52,726 bases of DNA from positions 1 to 52,726 of the forward strand of contig NZ_JAQFWQ010000044.1 in the NCBI RefSeq assembly GCF_027706725.1, in the 5' to 3' direction. Source of the DNA: Nocardiopsis endophytica. GTDB lineage: Bacteria > Actinomycetota > Actinomycetes > Streptosporangiales > Streptosporangiaceae. Below, piece after piece: positions 14,181-21,509 of this stretch; position 1 is the first letter of the stretch; the number at the start of each line of letters is the position of its first letter. A program made the position numbers and the translations under genes. Under the pieces are notes generated by a model. It ran no database searches. It was given only the letters and a program-made list of their open reading frames with translations, and was not told the DNA's origin.

Positions 14181-14986
14181 TGCAGTGATCTCCTGATCTG
14201 CTCGATGACAGTCTTGGACACACTCGGGGACAAGGATTCCGCCTGCATATCGCCGAAGATGGCGACCATGAAGTTGACTTGGTGAGGGTCGGAGACGACG
14301 TTCTCGCCGAACATGTGCTCTGCATGTCCGATAAGTCTCCCATCAGGGAGATTCATGATGCGAAACGGTGCAGACACCACGGGCCTGAGCGGAGCGTCGT
14401 CCGGAATGACCGAGAGACGTATCCGACGGTCCTCGAGCAGGGCCAGCACATGGGTGAGGCATTCGACCATCGCCTCCTTCGACCCGAGCACGCGGCGGAG
14501 AGCCGTCTCCTCAAGTACGAACGATAGTCGAGTGTTGTGCAGGTGTGCGAGGCGAGAGGTCCGTGCCTGGGTCAAATGGTCGATCTGTTCATCGGTGTCC
14601 TGTTGATCCCGTCCTTGGCGCATCACGGCGCGAGCGTACGCCGGGGACTGCAGCAGGCCGGGGATGAGCGCCGTCTGGTACTCGCGGATCTCCGACGCCT
14701 GGCGTTCCAGGACCGCGAAGGATCGCCACTCGTCCGGGATCTCACGGGTGTCGTTGATCTCCAGCCATAGTCGTTCGAGCTCGCCCGCCGTTGAGAGCGC
14801 CAGGTCGCCATCGGCCGCGTGCGCCCGTTTCGGGATACGTGTTCCGCGCTCGAATCCGCTGATCAACGCACTTGAGACATTGATCGCCGAGGCGAGTGAC
14901 TGCTGAGTCATACCTGATGCGTTCCGGTGGCGTCGGAGTTCCGCGCCCCAACGGAGCCAGGGGGTACGGGGGGATTCGCTCACCAC
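14177..14986 (-). CDS. XRE-family regulator with DUF5753 domain
   Basis: A 269-residue regulator: an N-terminal Cro/C1 helix-turn-helix (about residues 13-68, including GMTQQSLASAINVSSALISGFE with its recognition helix) and a C-terminal DUF5753 domain starting near residue 90 (EYQTALIPGLLQSPAYARAV). This is the WhiJ-like architecture common in mycelial actinomycetes. It starts at GTG 14986, immediately followed by a second GTG that is equally possible. It is translationally coupled to two DUF397 genes and divergent from an anti-sigma-like HATPase gene, the usual four-gene neighbourhood. Codon use is slightly less GC-rich than its neighbours. Confidence 0.92.
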   Translation of the reverse strand: MVSESPRTPWLRWGAELRRHRNASGMTQQSLASAINVSSALISGFERGTRIPKRAHAADGDLALSTAGELERLWLEINDTREIPDEWRSFAVLERQASEIREYQTALIPGLLQSPAYARAVMRQGRDQQDTDEQIDHLTQARTSRLAHLHNTRLSFVLEETALRRVLGSKEAMVECLTHVLALLEDRRIRLSVIPDDAPLRPVVSAPFRIMNLPDGRLIGHAEHMFGENVVSDPHQVNFMVAIFGDMQAESLSPSVSKTVIEQIRRSLQ

Positions 14987-15118
14987 TACAGAATTACACG
15001 TAGCGCTGACAATGCACCACCAGATCTCCAGTATTGGTCAATGGAGTAGGGATTATGGCAGGTCACAGACTGTAGGGGCATCGTGGCTGCATCGAACAGC
15101 CCTTCACGAGGTGAAAAA

Positions 15119-15580
15119 ATGTCCGATCTGTCCTGTGGTCCGCTTGTCCTCAGTGAGCGGGAACAGCTTCCCTGCACCTACGACGGGCTTCGCATCGCCC
15201 GTTCCCTCACCCGCATCCGGCTTCGCCCCCTGTGGGCGGACCCGCTCGTGGACGATGCCGAGCTCTGTGTCGACGAGGCCTTCTGCAACGCCCGCCGCCA
15301 CACCCGCAGCGGTCACCCCGGCGGCACGGTCACCCTGGCCCTCTACGCCGCCGCCGACGGACCGCTCTACATCGACCTCGCCGACGCCGGCCCCCTCCGC
15401 CCAGGCGACCGGCCGCGCGTGCGCGCGGCCGCCCTCGACACCGATGTCGAGAGCGGCCGCGGCATGTTCCTCATCGACTCCCTCGCCGCCCACTGGCTCT
15501 ACGTCCCCCGAGCCGACGGCGGGTGCCTGTCCCTCACGCTCCTCACCCCCGACCGGGCGCCCCTCCCGGTGCAGGGATGA
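15119..15580 (+). CDS. HATPase_c anti-sigma-type ATP-binding protein
   Basis: A 153-residue GHKL ATPase-fold protein of the serine-kinase/anti-sigma (RsbW/SpoIIAB-like) type. The N-box region ELCVDEAFCNARRHT and a G-box region GRGMFLIDSLA are recognisable. ATG at 15119 is preceded by GAGGTG at ideal spacing; GTG at 15083 lacks a Shine-Dalgarno. It is divergent from the XRE regulator and belongs with it and the DUF397 pair. Family members bind anti-sigma antagonists or sigma factors; no such partner is encoded nearby. Confidence 0.85.
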   Translation: MSDLSCGPLVLSEREQLPCTYDGLRIARSLTRIRLRPLWADPLVDDAELCVDEAFCNARRHTRSGHPGGTVTLALYAAADGPLYIDLADAGPLRPGDRPRVRAAALDTDVESGRGMFLIDSLAAHWLYVPRADGGCLSLTLLTPDRAPLPVQG

Positions 15581-15593
15581 ACGGCACCGGACC

Positions 15594-16025
15594 TCAGGTC
15601 GCGAAGACCTGCGAGTCGTCCGCGAAGGCCTTGAACTCCAGCGCGTTCCCGGCCGGGTCGAGCAGGAACATCGTCCACTGCTCGCCCGGCTGCCCCTCGA
15701 ACCGCACGTACGGCTCGATCACGAACCGCGTCCCGGCCGCGCGCAGCCGGTCGGCCAGCTTGTGGAACTCCGGAACGGCCAGGACCAGGCCGAAGTGGGG
15801 GACCGGCACGTCGTGGCCGTCGACGGGGTTGTGGATCCGCTTCTGCCGCTCGGGCGCCACGTGCGTCACGAACTGATGGCCGTGCAGGTTCCAGTCGATC
15901 CACGTGTCGGAGCTGCGGCCCTGCTCCAGCCCCAGCACCTCGCCGTAGAACCGGCGCGCGGCGTCCAGGTCGTCCACGGGCATGGCCAGGTGGAACCGGG
16001 GGATGGGCGAGTCGAGAGTGGTCAT
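15594..16025 (-). CDS. VOC (glyoxalase/bleomycin resistance fold) protein
   Basis: A 143-residue two-module VOC-fold protein. The first metal-ligand region is in [17 protein letters not shown] and the terminal one is in [15 protein letters not shown], whose Glu is a usual ligand. The centre ([11 protein letters not shown]) provides the second module's His. Substrate cannot be told from sequence; family members include dioxygenases, lyases and drug-binding resistance proteins. ATG at 16025 is preceded by GGAAGG. An excellent palindrome lies 66-92 bases upstream, so expression is probably ligand-controlled. Confidence 0.85.
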   Translation of the reverse strand: MTTLDSPIPRFHLAMPVDDLDAARRFYGEVLGLEQGRSSDTWIDWNLHGHQFVTHVAPERQKRIHNPVDGHDVPVPHFGLVLAVPEFHKLADRLRAAGTRFVIEPYVRFEGQPGEQWTMFLLDPAGNALEFKAFADDSQVFAT

Positions 16026-16091
16026 GGGCGGCCGCCTTCCATACGGGGAGAGGGTTCGCCGGCGGAGGCGCACGACGCCTCCGACCAGGCA

Positions 16092-16117
16092 ATGTCTGAA
16101 TGTTAACATTCGAACAT
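16092..16117. promoter_or_regulatory. 26-base operator-like palindrome upstream of VOC gene
   Basis: The core GAATGTTAACATTC (16098-16111) is a perfect 14-base palindrome. Outer tetrads ATGT (16092-16095) and ACAT (16114-16117) also pair, with two mismatched bases between on each side. The AT-rich core stands out strongly in this GC-rich DNA. No regulator gene is adjacent, so the binding protein must be encoded elsewhere. Confidence 0.65.
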
Positions 16118-16298
16118 CGCGGGCGGGAGGGGCCGGAGGTCCCGAGGCAAACGGCCGCCCCCGGATCGGTCAAGATCGCGTTGGCGGCGGGGCGCGGAGC
16201 CGTGACCGGGAAGACCCTGAGCCGGGTACCGGGGGCCGGCACGGCCGACCGGCGCCGCGGGCGAATCGCGCAGCCGCACCGAGCACGAGGAGGGGCCC

Positions 16299-16613
16299 AT
16301 GTCGGCGAACGTCAACGATCCCGCCGTCCGAGCGTTCATCGAGGCCGTCAACTCCGGCGACCGGGAGGCGTTCGACGCAGCGCTCACCCCGGACGCCACG
16401 ATGACCGACGACGGCAGCGAGCGCGACCTGAACCAGTGGGCCGACCGGGAGATCTTCTCCTCCAACGGGCGCATGGACGTCGTATCCGCCGAGGACGGCG
16501 GCCGGGACCTGGTCGCGGACTACACCAACGACACCTGGGGCGCCATGCGCACCCGGTGGAGGTTCACCGTCCGGGACGGCCGCATCGCCCGGTTCGACAC
16601 GGGCCAGGCCTGA
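16299..16613 (+). CDS. SnoaL-like (NTF2 fold) protein
   Basis: A 104-residue single-domain protein with the SnoaL/NTF2 pattern: an N-terminal helix (VRAFIEAVNSGDREAF), the ALTPDATMTDDG strand-loop and a terminal beta sheet (RWRFTVRDGRIARFDTG). Members include cyclases, isomerases and ligand-binding proteins, and no catalytic set can be assigned here. ATG at 16299 follows GAGGAGGGG. It is a monocistronic gene followed after 15 bases by a palindromic repeat that may act as terminator. Confidence 0.8.
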   Translation: MSANVNDPAVRAFIEAVNSGDREAFDAALTPDATMTDDGSERDLNQWADREIFSSNGRMDVVSAEDGGRDLVADYTNDTWGAMRTRWRFTVRDGRIARFDTGQA

Positions 16614-16628
16614 CGGCCGGGACCGGGC

Positions 16629-16698
16629 TCGCGATGATCTCGGGAAAAAGGACCCTACGGGCGCGGTTTTAGCGTCGCTTTTCCCGAGATCATCGCGA
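16629..16698. repeat. Palindromic repeat, copy A
   Basis: Perfect 20-base inverted arms (16629-16648 and 16679-16698) flank a 30-base interior. The arm centre is GATCTCGGGAAAA and its complement. On the opposite strand the interior contains GCTAAAACCG, shared with other copies. It lies between two convergent genes and could terminate both. Confidence 0.85.
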
Positions 16699-16712
16699 AA
16701 GGGCCCACGGGG

Positions 16713-17930
16713 TCAGGAGGGCACCAGGTCGGGACGGACATCCCTGACCATGGCGAGCAGCTCGTCCCGGCGGGAGTTCCCGGGCAGGATGCGGACCGTG
16801 CGCCCCGTGGGGACCGCCCAGCCCGGGAACAGGGCGGGCGGCGCGTCGCCGTGCAGGTCGACCGCGACCACGAGGTCCCGCGCCCCGTCCGTCCTCCGCT
16901 GGGAGTCCGCCCGAACGCCGCTGATCGCCGACCAGGGCAACGGGATCTCGACCCCGGGGAACCACCACTTGCGCTCCTGGACGAGGGTGATTCCCTCAGC
17001 GTCGACCCGCACGCCCTGCCGGGCCGCCCGACGCGGCAGTCCGCGCGCCAGTAGCGTCGTGAGCACGGCGAACACCGCGAACAGGGCCGCGAAGAGGCCG
17101 AAGAACCCGGCGGCGTCCCAGAAGCCCGTCAGCGGGGCCTCCGACAGGAGGGGGAGGGCGACCGGCAGGACGGCCATTCCCACGGTGATGTAGGCGCAGA
17201 AGACCGCGGCGACCAGCCAGCCCTTGAAGTCCGACGTGCGCCCGCGCAGGTCCATCCAGTGGGAAGGGGCGGGGGCGTCGGCCTCGGGCGCCGCGCGCTC
17301 CGGCACCGCCGGCGGCGCACCCTCCGCCCCGCCGCACCACGCCCCGGGGCGGACCGCTTCGACCCCGGCACGAAGCCGGGCGGCGTGCGGGTGGGGGAGC
17401 CAAAGCAGCAACGCGGGGCCGTCGACCGGGGGCGAGGGCGTGAACGACCCGCCGAGCGGGCGTGCCCAGTAGGGGAGCCCCGGCGGGACTGGGCCTCGGC
17501 GCAGCTCGACGACCACGGTGTCCGTAGCGGCCGGGGGCGGGAAGGCGGGGCGCAGCGCCTTCACGTTCCGCCAGGGGACCGATACCTCGCGCCCGCCGAA
17601 CCACCAGGCCCGTTCCTGCAGGAGGGTGAGGCCGCCGCCGTCGACCCTGATGCCCTGGGGCGCCCTGTCCCGGGGAGTCGAGCGCACGGTGAGCGCGGTG
17701 AAGAGCAGGAGGAGTGCCCACAGTGGGAGCGCGAAGAGCAGCGAGGCCGTCCCGCCGCCGGTGACGGGGAAGGCCAAGGCGCTCGCGGTGACCGCGACCG
17801 TGGGCAGGGCGGCGAAGAGGACGATGAGCGCCCACATCCACCGGCGGGTGTTCCGCCGGAGGCGGGAGAGGTCCACCCACGCGGCCGCCGTGGACGCGGT
17901 GGAGTCGGTCGGCCCCGCCTGTTCGCGCAT
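16713..17930 (-). CDS. Internally duplicated membrane protein, unknown function
   Basis: A 405-residue protein made of two homologous halves of about 200 residues. Each half has two hydrophobic helices, then a cytoplasmic-type module. Matching segments are QGIRVDGGGLTLLQERAWWF (half 1) and QGVRVDAEGITLVQERKWWF (half 2), followed by VSVPWRNVKALR versus IPLPWSAISGVR. The soluble module resembles PH-like (bPH/DUF-type) domains seen after paired helices, but I do not recognise a named family. ATG at 17930 is the only sensible start. A palindromic repeat begins 20 bases upstream. Function unknown; four transmembrane helices are predicted by eye. Confidence 0.75.
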   Translation of the reverse strand: MREQAGPTDSTASTAAAWVDLSRLRRNTRRWMWALIVLFAALPTVAVTASALAFPVTGGGTASLLFALPLWALLLLFTALTVRSTPRDRAPQGIRVDGGGLTLLQERAWWFGGREVSVPWRNVKALRPAFPPPAATDTVVVELRRGPVPPGLPYWARPLGGSFTPSPPVDGPALLLWLPHPHAARLRAGVEAVRPGAWCGGAEGAPPAVPERAAPEADAPAPSHWMDLRGRTSDFKGWLVAAVFCAYITVGMAVLPVALPLLSEAPLTGFWDAAGFFGLFAALFAVFAVLTTLLARGLPRRAARQGVRVDAEGITLVQERKWWFPGVEIPLPWSAISGVRADSQRRTDGARDLVVAVDLHGDAPPALFPGWAVPTGRTVRILPGNSRRDELLAMVRDVRPDLVPS

Positions 17931-17949
17931 GCCCAGAAGCGTGCCACAA

Positions 17950-18019
17950 CCTCGTTGATCTCGGGAGAAACGACGCTAAAACCGTGCTTGTAGGGGCGTT
18001 TCTCCCGAGATCAACGAGG
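17950..18019. repeat. Palindromic repeat, copy B (first of composite pair)
   Basis: Perfect 23-base arms at 17950-17972 and 17997-18019 contain GTTGATCTCGGGAGAAACG and its complement. The interior carries GCTAAAACCGTGCTTGTAGG, the best version of the family core. It is followed by a G-rich linker and a second element at 18046. Confidence 0.88.
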
Positions 18020-18045
18020 GGGCGGCGGTGCGGGGGCGTGGTGTT

Positions 18046-18107
18046 GTTGATCTCGGGGAAGTCGGGCTTATCGTGTCCGGTTCAACCCCGAGTTTCCCGA
18101 GATCAAC
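18046..18107. repeat. Palindromic repeat, copy C (second of composite pair)
   Basis: Outer arms GTTGATCTCGGG (18046-18057) and CCCGAGATCAAC (18096-18107) equal those of the other copies. The interior differs: TCGGGCTTATC on the left and AACCCCGA on the right, which pair with one mismatch. The same interior sequence recurs at the right edge of the window (52700 onward). Confidence 0.85.
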
Positions 18108-18164
18108 GCGAGGATGGCGGGGTGAGTACGCGTACTCTGTCCCGGCCGCGGCTGATGGGGTGGG

Positions 18165-19160
18165 ATGGAGGGCATGAGCGAGAACACCCCTCGGCCCCAG
18201 GACGGCGACGGCACTCCGGCCGTGGGCCCGGTCGGCAGTGGACCGGCCCCGGACCAGCCCCGATCCCAGACGCCGCCTCCGACCCCGGGCTCCCCACTGA
18301 TCACCGCCGCCGCCTACGGGTTCGCGATGCCTTGGGCCGGAATGGGTGTGGTCTTCGGGGCCTTCATCGCCCTCATGGGGGCCGCCTTCTCCGACCTCGG
18401 CCCGTTGCTCGTCGTCGTCATCGTGCTCGTCCTGGCCGCCCTGCCCGCCAGTGCCCTCGGGGTGTGGTGGCTCGGCCGCACCGCTCTGAAGAGGAACGGG
18501 GGGCGTGCACCGAAGGCCGTGGCCTGGGTCGGGACCGGCTGCTTCGTCCTTTCCGCATTGACGTTCTACGGCGGCTCCACGGTCGACCATCTGGCCGCCG
18601 TGGGTCCGGCGGCCGGCCTGGTGGTGGGTGCGGGGTGCGCGCTCGTCGAGCGGTCGCCCCGCCTACGGGCGGTCGGCATCGCCGTCGCGGTCGTCGGGGC
18701 CCTCGCCGCGCCGCTCGCCATGCCGCCGCTGATCGAGTGGTACGAGGAGCGTTCGGAGCGCAGCACCGCCATGGGCGACCCGGGCACGGACTTCGCGGTC
18801 CTCGACGGCCCGGACTGGACGCGGACGGGCTTCAGCGACCAGTACGGGCGGCTCAACCTCTACTACAAGCACCGCGGCGGGGACCGTGTACGCGTCGAAA
18901 CGTGGAACGGGACGCACGACGAACCGGTGGACGTCCAGTGCGACTACCCCCAGATGGAGTGCGAGCGGCGGGACGGCCTGGTGATCGTCCGCGAGGAGGG
19001 GGAGATCGACAAGGTCCGCACCGTCCTGCCCGACGGCACCGTGGTCGCCGTGTTCCCCGCTCAGCACGACGGCGAGGCCGACCTCGTGGCCGCCGCGCAG
19101 GACGTCCGCCCGGGGACGCAGGAGGAGCGCGAGCAGATCATCGACTCGCCTGAGGAGTGA
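18165..19160 (+). CDS. Hypothetical multi-helix membrane protein
   Basis: A 331-residue protein not recognised as a named family. It has a Pro/Gly-rich cytoplasmic N-terminus of about 45 residues, then hydrophobic helices near 47-70, 76-102, 120-140 and 146-190, and a soluble C-terminal region of about 130 residues with a paired Cys segment (CDYPQMEC). ATG at 18174 (MSENTPR) is an alternative start; neither has an ideal Shine-Dalgarno. The gene stands alone, right of the composite repeat, convergent with a MarR gene. Confidence 0.7.
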   Translation: MEGMSENTPRPQDGDGTPAVGPVGSGPAPDQPRSQTPPPTPGSPLITAAAYGFAMPWAGMGVVFGAFIALMGAAFSDLGPLLVVVIVLVLAALPASALGVWWLGRTALKRNGGRAPKAVAWVGTGCFVLSALTFYGGSTVDHLAAVGPAAGLVVGAGCALVERSPRLRAVGIAVAVVGALAAPLAMPPLIEWYEERSERSTAMGDPGTDFAVLDGPDWTRTGFSDQYGRLNLYYKHRGGDRVRVETWNGTHDEPVDVQCDYPQMECERRDGLVIVREEGEIDKVRTVLPDGTVVAVFPAQHDGEADLVAAAQDVRPGTQEEREQIIDSPEE

Positions 19161-19193
19161 CCGGGGCCCCGGCCCCGCTTCGATCCGGACCGG

Positions 19194-19733
19194 TCACCCG
19201 TCCGAGGGGGTGACCTCCTCCGCCCACGCCCGCAGGCCTTCTGCGAACCCCTGCCTCGCCTCGGGCGACAACCGGTCCAGCACCCTCAGCAGCGGTGCGG
19301 CCCGGCTCGCCGCGAACCGCTCCATCAGCGGGCGGTACTCGGCGGACAGCGCCACGAGGACCCGACGGCGGTTGGCGGGGTCCTTGCGCCGCGTCACCAG
19401 CCCCGCGTAGGCCAGGTCCCCGACGAGCTCGCTCACGGTCGACAGGCGCACGCCCAGCCGGGACGACAGTTCGCCCACGGTCGGCTCCTGCCCGTGGACG
19501 AGCTGGGAGAGCACACTGCCGTGCCGCCCGGTGAGCCTGTTGCGCTCGAAGGCGTCGGCCAGCTCCCGGGGCATCTCCTCAGGCGCACGCCGGTACCAGG
19601 CTTCGAGCAGCGGCACGAAGCGCATGAAGCCGTCGATCACCTCAGGGGGCGGAAGCGCGTCGGGGGACGGGGCCGCCGTCCCGCCGTCGTCCACCGGCCC
19701 CGTGCCGCCGCCGTCGTTCATGGGATCCGACAT
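19194..19733 (-). CDS. MarR-family transcriptional regulator
   Basis: A 179-residue winged-helix regulator. The DNA-binding part is visible as VGELSSRLGVRLSTVSELVG followed by the wing TRRKDPANRRRVLVALS. The 35-residue N-terminus is Gly/Pro/Asp-rich. ATG at 19733 (MSDPMNDGG) is the natural start; the frame is open upstream through a 7-base tandem repeat. It lies downstream of the NAD(P)-binding gene in the same direction (about 60 bases apart) and may regulate it. Confidence 0.88.
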   Translation of the reverse strand: MSDPMNDGGGTGPVDDGGTAAPSPDALPPPEVIDGFMRFVPLLEAWYRRAPEEMPRELADAFERNRLTGRHGSVLSQLVHGQEPTVGELSSRLGVRLSTVSELVGDLAYAGLVTRRKDPANRRRVLVALSAEYRPLMERFAASRAAPLLRVLDRLSPEARQGFAEGLRAWAEEVTPSDG

Positions 19734-19736
19734 TAC

Positions 19737-19764
19737 TCCGGGCTCCGGGCTCCGGGCTCCGGGC
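19737..19764. repeat. Tandem 7-base repeat, four perfect copies
   Basis: TCCGGGC occurs four times head to tail. On the minus strand every unit reads GCCCGGA, so the last unit plus the next base supplies the GGAG placed only two bases before the MarR start codon. The unit length is not a multiple of three. Confidence 0.9.
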
Positions 19765-19795
19765 TCGTCCCGTGTCCTCAACGCCGTCAGCGCCC

Positions 19796-20428
19796 TCAGT
19801 ACGCGACCCCGAGCGGGCCGCGCTCGGTCTCCGGGCGTTCGAGGACCTCCAGCACCGCGTGGGCCAGGTCCGCCCGGGAGATGGTGGCGCCTCCCGGGGG
19901 GTTGGCACCGACGACGGAGCGGTAGGTGCCGGTCTTCGGGCGGTCGGTCAGGCGCGGAGGCCGGACCGCCGTCCACGGGGCGCCGCTGTCGCGCAGCGTC
20001 CGCTCCATCGTCCGCAGGTCCCGGTACACGTCGGCGAAGATGCGGCCGATCAGGGGGTGGACGACCAGGCGGTGCAGGAGCGGGTCGCCGGGGACGGGGC
20101 CGCCCAGGGGAGCGGCGCTGACGGCGACGATCCGCCGCTCACCGGTCTTCTCCATCGCCGCCACGACGGCCCGCGCCCACGCGGTCGCCGGGGAGCCGGC
20201 GCGGGCGCTCGCCCCGAGCCCGGAGAGGACGGCGTCCGCGTCGGCGAGGACGGGGACGAGCGCGTCGGCGGTGAACGAGTCCATCTCGACCGTGGAGAGC
20301 CGGTCGTGCTCGATGGGCAGCCGCGCCGGATCGCGGACGACCGCGGTGACGGTGTGCCCGGCGTCGAGGGCCTGCGCGGTGATCTCCTTACCCGTCCCGC
20401 CGGTGGCGCCGAATACCGCGAGGTGCAT
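19796..20428 (-). CDS. NAD(P)-binding oxidoreductase (NmrA/atypical SDR)
   Basis: A 210-residue Rossmann-fold protein with the atypical SDR motif GATGGTG (residues 7-13) at the extreme N-terminus and VSAAPLGG after the central strand. The usual catalytic YxxxK is not evident, consistent with NAD(P)H-sensing or reductase-like proteins of the NmrA type. ATG at 20428 is preceded by AAGGAGG at six bases. A MarR gene follows in the same direction. A TTCG-N6-CGAA inverted repeat lies about 95 bases upstream. Confidence 0.88.
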   Translation of the reverse strand: MHLAVFGATGGTGKEITAQALDAGHTVTAVVRDPARLPIEHDRLSTVEMDSFTADALVPVLADADAVLSGLGASARAGSPATAWARAVVAAMEKTGERRIVAVSAAPLGGPVPGDPLLHRLVVHPLIGRIFADVYRDLRTMERTLRDSGAPWTAVRPPRLTDRPKTGTYRSVVGANPPGGATISRADLAHAVLEVLERPETERGPLGVAY

Positions 20429-20999
20429 GGTGTCCTCCTTGGGCCCGATCCGGGTCGGGCGGGGCAGGGTCGGCCCCGCCCTGGCCGGGGACGCCCGCCC
20501 GTCCCGCCGATGCGGGTGATAGTTCGGATATACGAATAGTACAGCGGGTTTCCTCTCCTGCGGGACCGGGGCGGCCCGCGGCACTCGCTCTCACAGAGGA
20601 GGGGCGGCCGGGGCCGGTCGGGTTCCGTGTCCGTCCTTGCCCGCCCCTTCCCGTTCCAGCGTGCGCGAAATGGAAGGGCCGATATCCCGGTTGTGCGCTT
20701 CTCCATCGGATGACCCTGCGAAATACGGGGCGCTCGGCCCTGCGGGCGGAGCGGCGTGTGCGCGGACGCCGCGGGGTTCCGTCCCGTCCGCACCGGTTCC
20801 CTTCTGATGCGTCCGTGGAAAACGGGTATATCGGTGGACTCGGCGGATGCGCCCCCTGCATCCTGGAAGGAACGGCGGCCAGGAACGCGGATCCCCGGTC
20901 CTCCGGGAGCCCCGGCCGACCCGGGCGGCCGGCCTCGGCCTCCCCGACCTCTGCATCCCCCTGTCCACTGTTTTCGGAAATGCCCCACGGAGTGTCGTG
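20429..20999. other. Intergenic region before the EACC1/caspase pair
   Basis: About 570 bases with no supported gene. A rightward frame at 20710-21000 encodes only low-complexity Arg/Gly/Ser sequence. A TATATC box at 20827-20832 is the best -10-like element for the rightward pair, with a poor -35. The region is less GC-rich than the neighbouring genes. I see no repeat shared with the palindrome family. Confidence 0.4.
20523..20536. promoter_or_regulatory. Small inverted repeat TTCG-N6-CGAA
   Basis: TTCGGATATACGAA lies in a locally AT-rich patch upstream of the NAD(P)-binding gene. The arms are only four bases, so this is a modest candidate operator for the MarR protein encoded downstream. 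Confidence 0.35.
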
Positions 21000-21509
21000 A
21001 TGCAGGTCCACCTCTCGTTGCAGGGACCCAGGAGCCGGACCGAGATGCGCTCGCTCGTCCGCTGGCTCCGGAGCAGGAAAGGAGAACTCTCCGACAAAGG
21101 GATCGCCTTCGATCCGGGCGGCCCCGCGCCTCCCGACGGTGCCATGGGCCCGGCGTTCGAGGTCATCGAGTTCGTCTTCAATGCGGTCGCCCAGTACGGG
21201 GCCCTCGCCGTCGCGCTCGCCTCCTGGCGCCGGGCCCATTCCCCCGCTGAAGGCGCCGACAGCAAGGTCGTCCTCGAATGCGATGGCGTCGTGGTCACGT
21301 TGAGCGGGGCCGAGGCGGCCGACCCCGAAGCCGTCGCGCAGAAGATACGGGAGCTGCGCGACCTGCGGGAAGCGGAAGCGGACGCCCCGGACTCCAGGGA
21401 CGCCCCGGACTCCGAGGAGGAACCGGGCGCGCCGCACGGGGAGGACGGCACGGCCACCCCCGGCGAGGAGGAAGGCGGAGGGGAAGAGGGCGACGGGAGG
21501 GAGGCATGA
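21000..21509 (+). CDS. EACC1-like effector-associated component
   Basis: A 169-residue protein consistent with effector-associated constant component 1 (EACC1), a small protein encoded next to caspase- or trypsin-like effectors in predicted actinomycete conflict systems. It starts with a beta strand and charged helix (SLQGPRSRTEMRSLVRWL). A hydrophobic helix follows (FEVIEFVFNAVAQYGALAVA), then paired strands (KVVLECDGVVVTLSGAEA). The last 45 residues are an acidic Glu/Asp/Gly tail. ATG at 21000 is the first after GTG 20997. Its stop overlaps the caspase gene start (ATGA). Identity rests on this pattern and context. Confidence 0.72.
   Translation: MQVHLSLQGPRSRTEMRSLVRWLRSRKGELSDKGIAFDPGGPAPPDGAMGPAFEVIEFVFNAVAQYGALAVALASWRRAHSPAEGADSKVVLECDGVVVTLSGAEAADPEAVAQKIRELRDLREAEADAPDSRDAPDSEEEPGAPHGEDGTATPGEEEGGGEEGDGREA

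Noticed and set aside
18046-18107. tRNA-like element (GGTTCAA resembling a T-loop)
   Set aside because: The motif is the interior of a palindromic repeat; no acceptor or anticodon stems exist.
20710-21000. Small rightward gene before the EACC1-like gene
   Set aside because: Composition is Ser/Gly/Arg-rich with no hydrophobic core, no Shine-Dalgarno and no recognisable motif.
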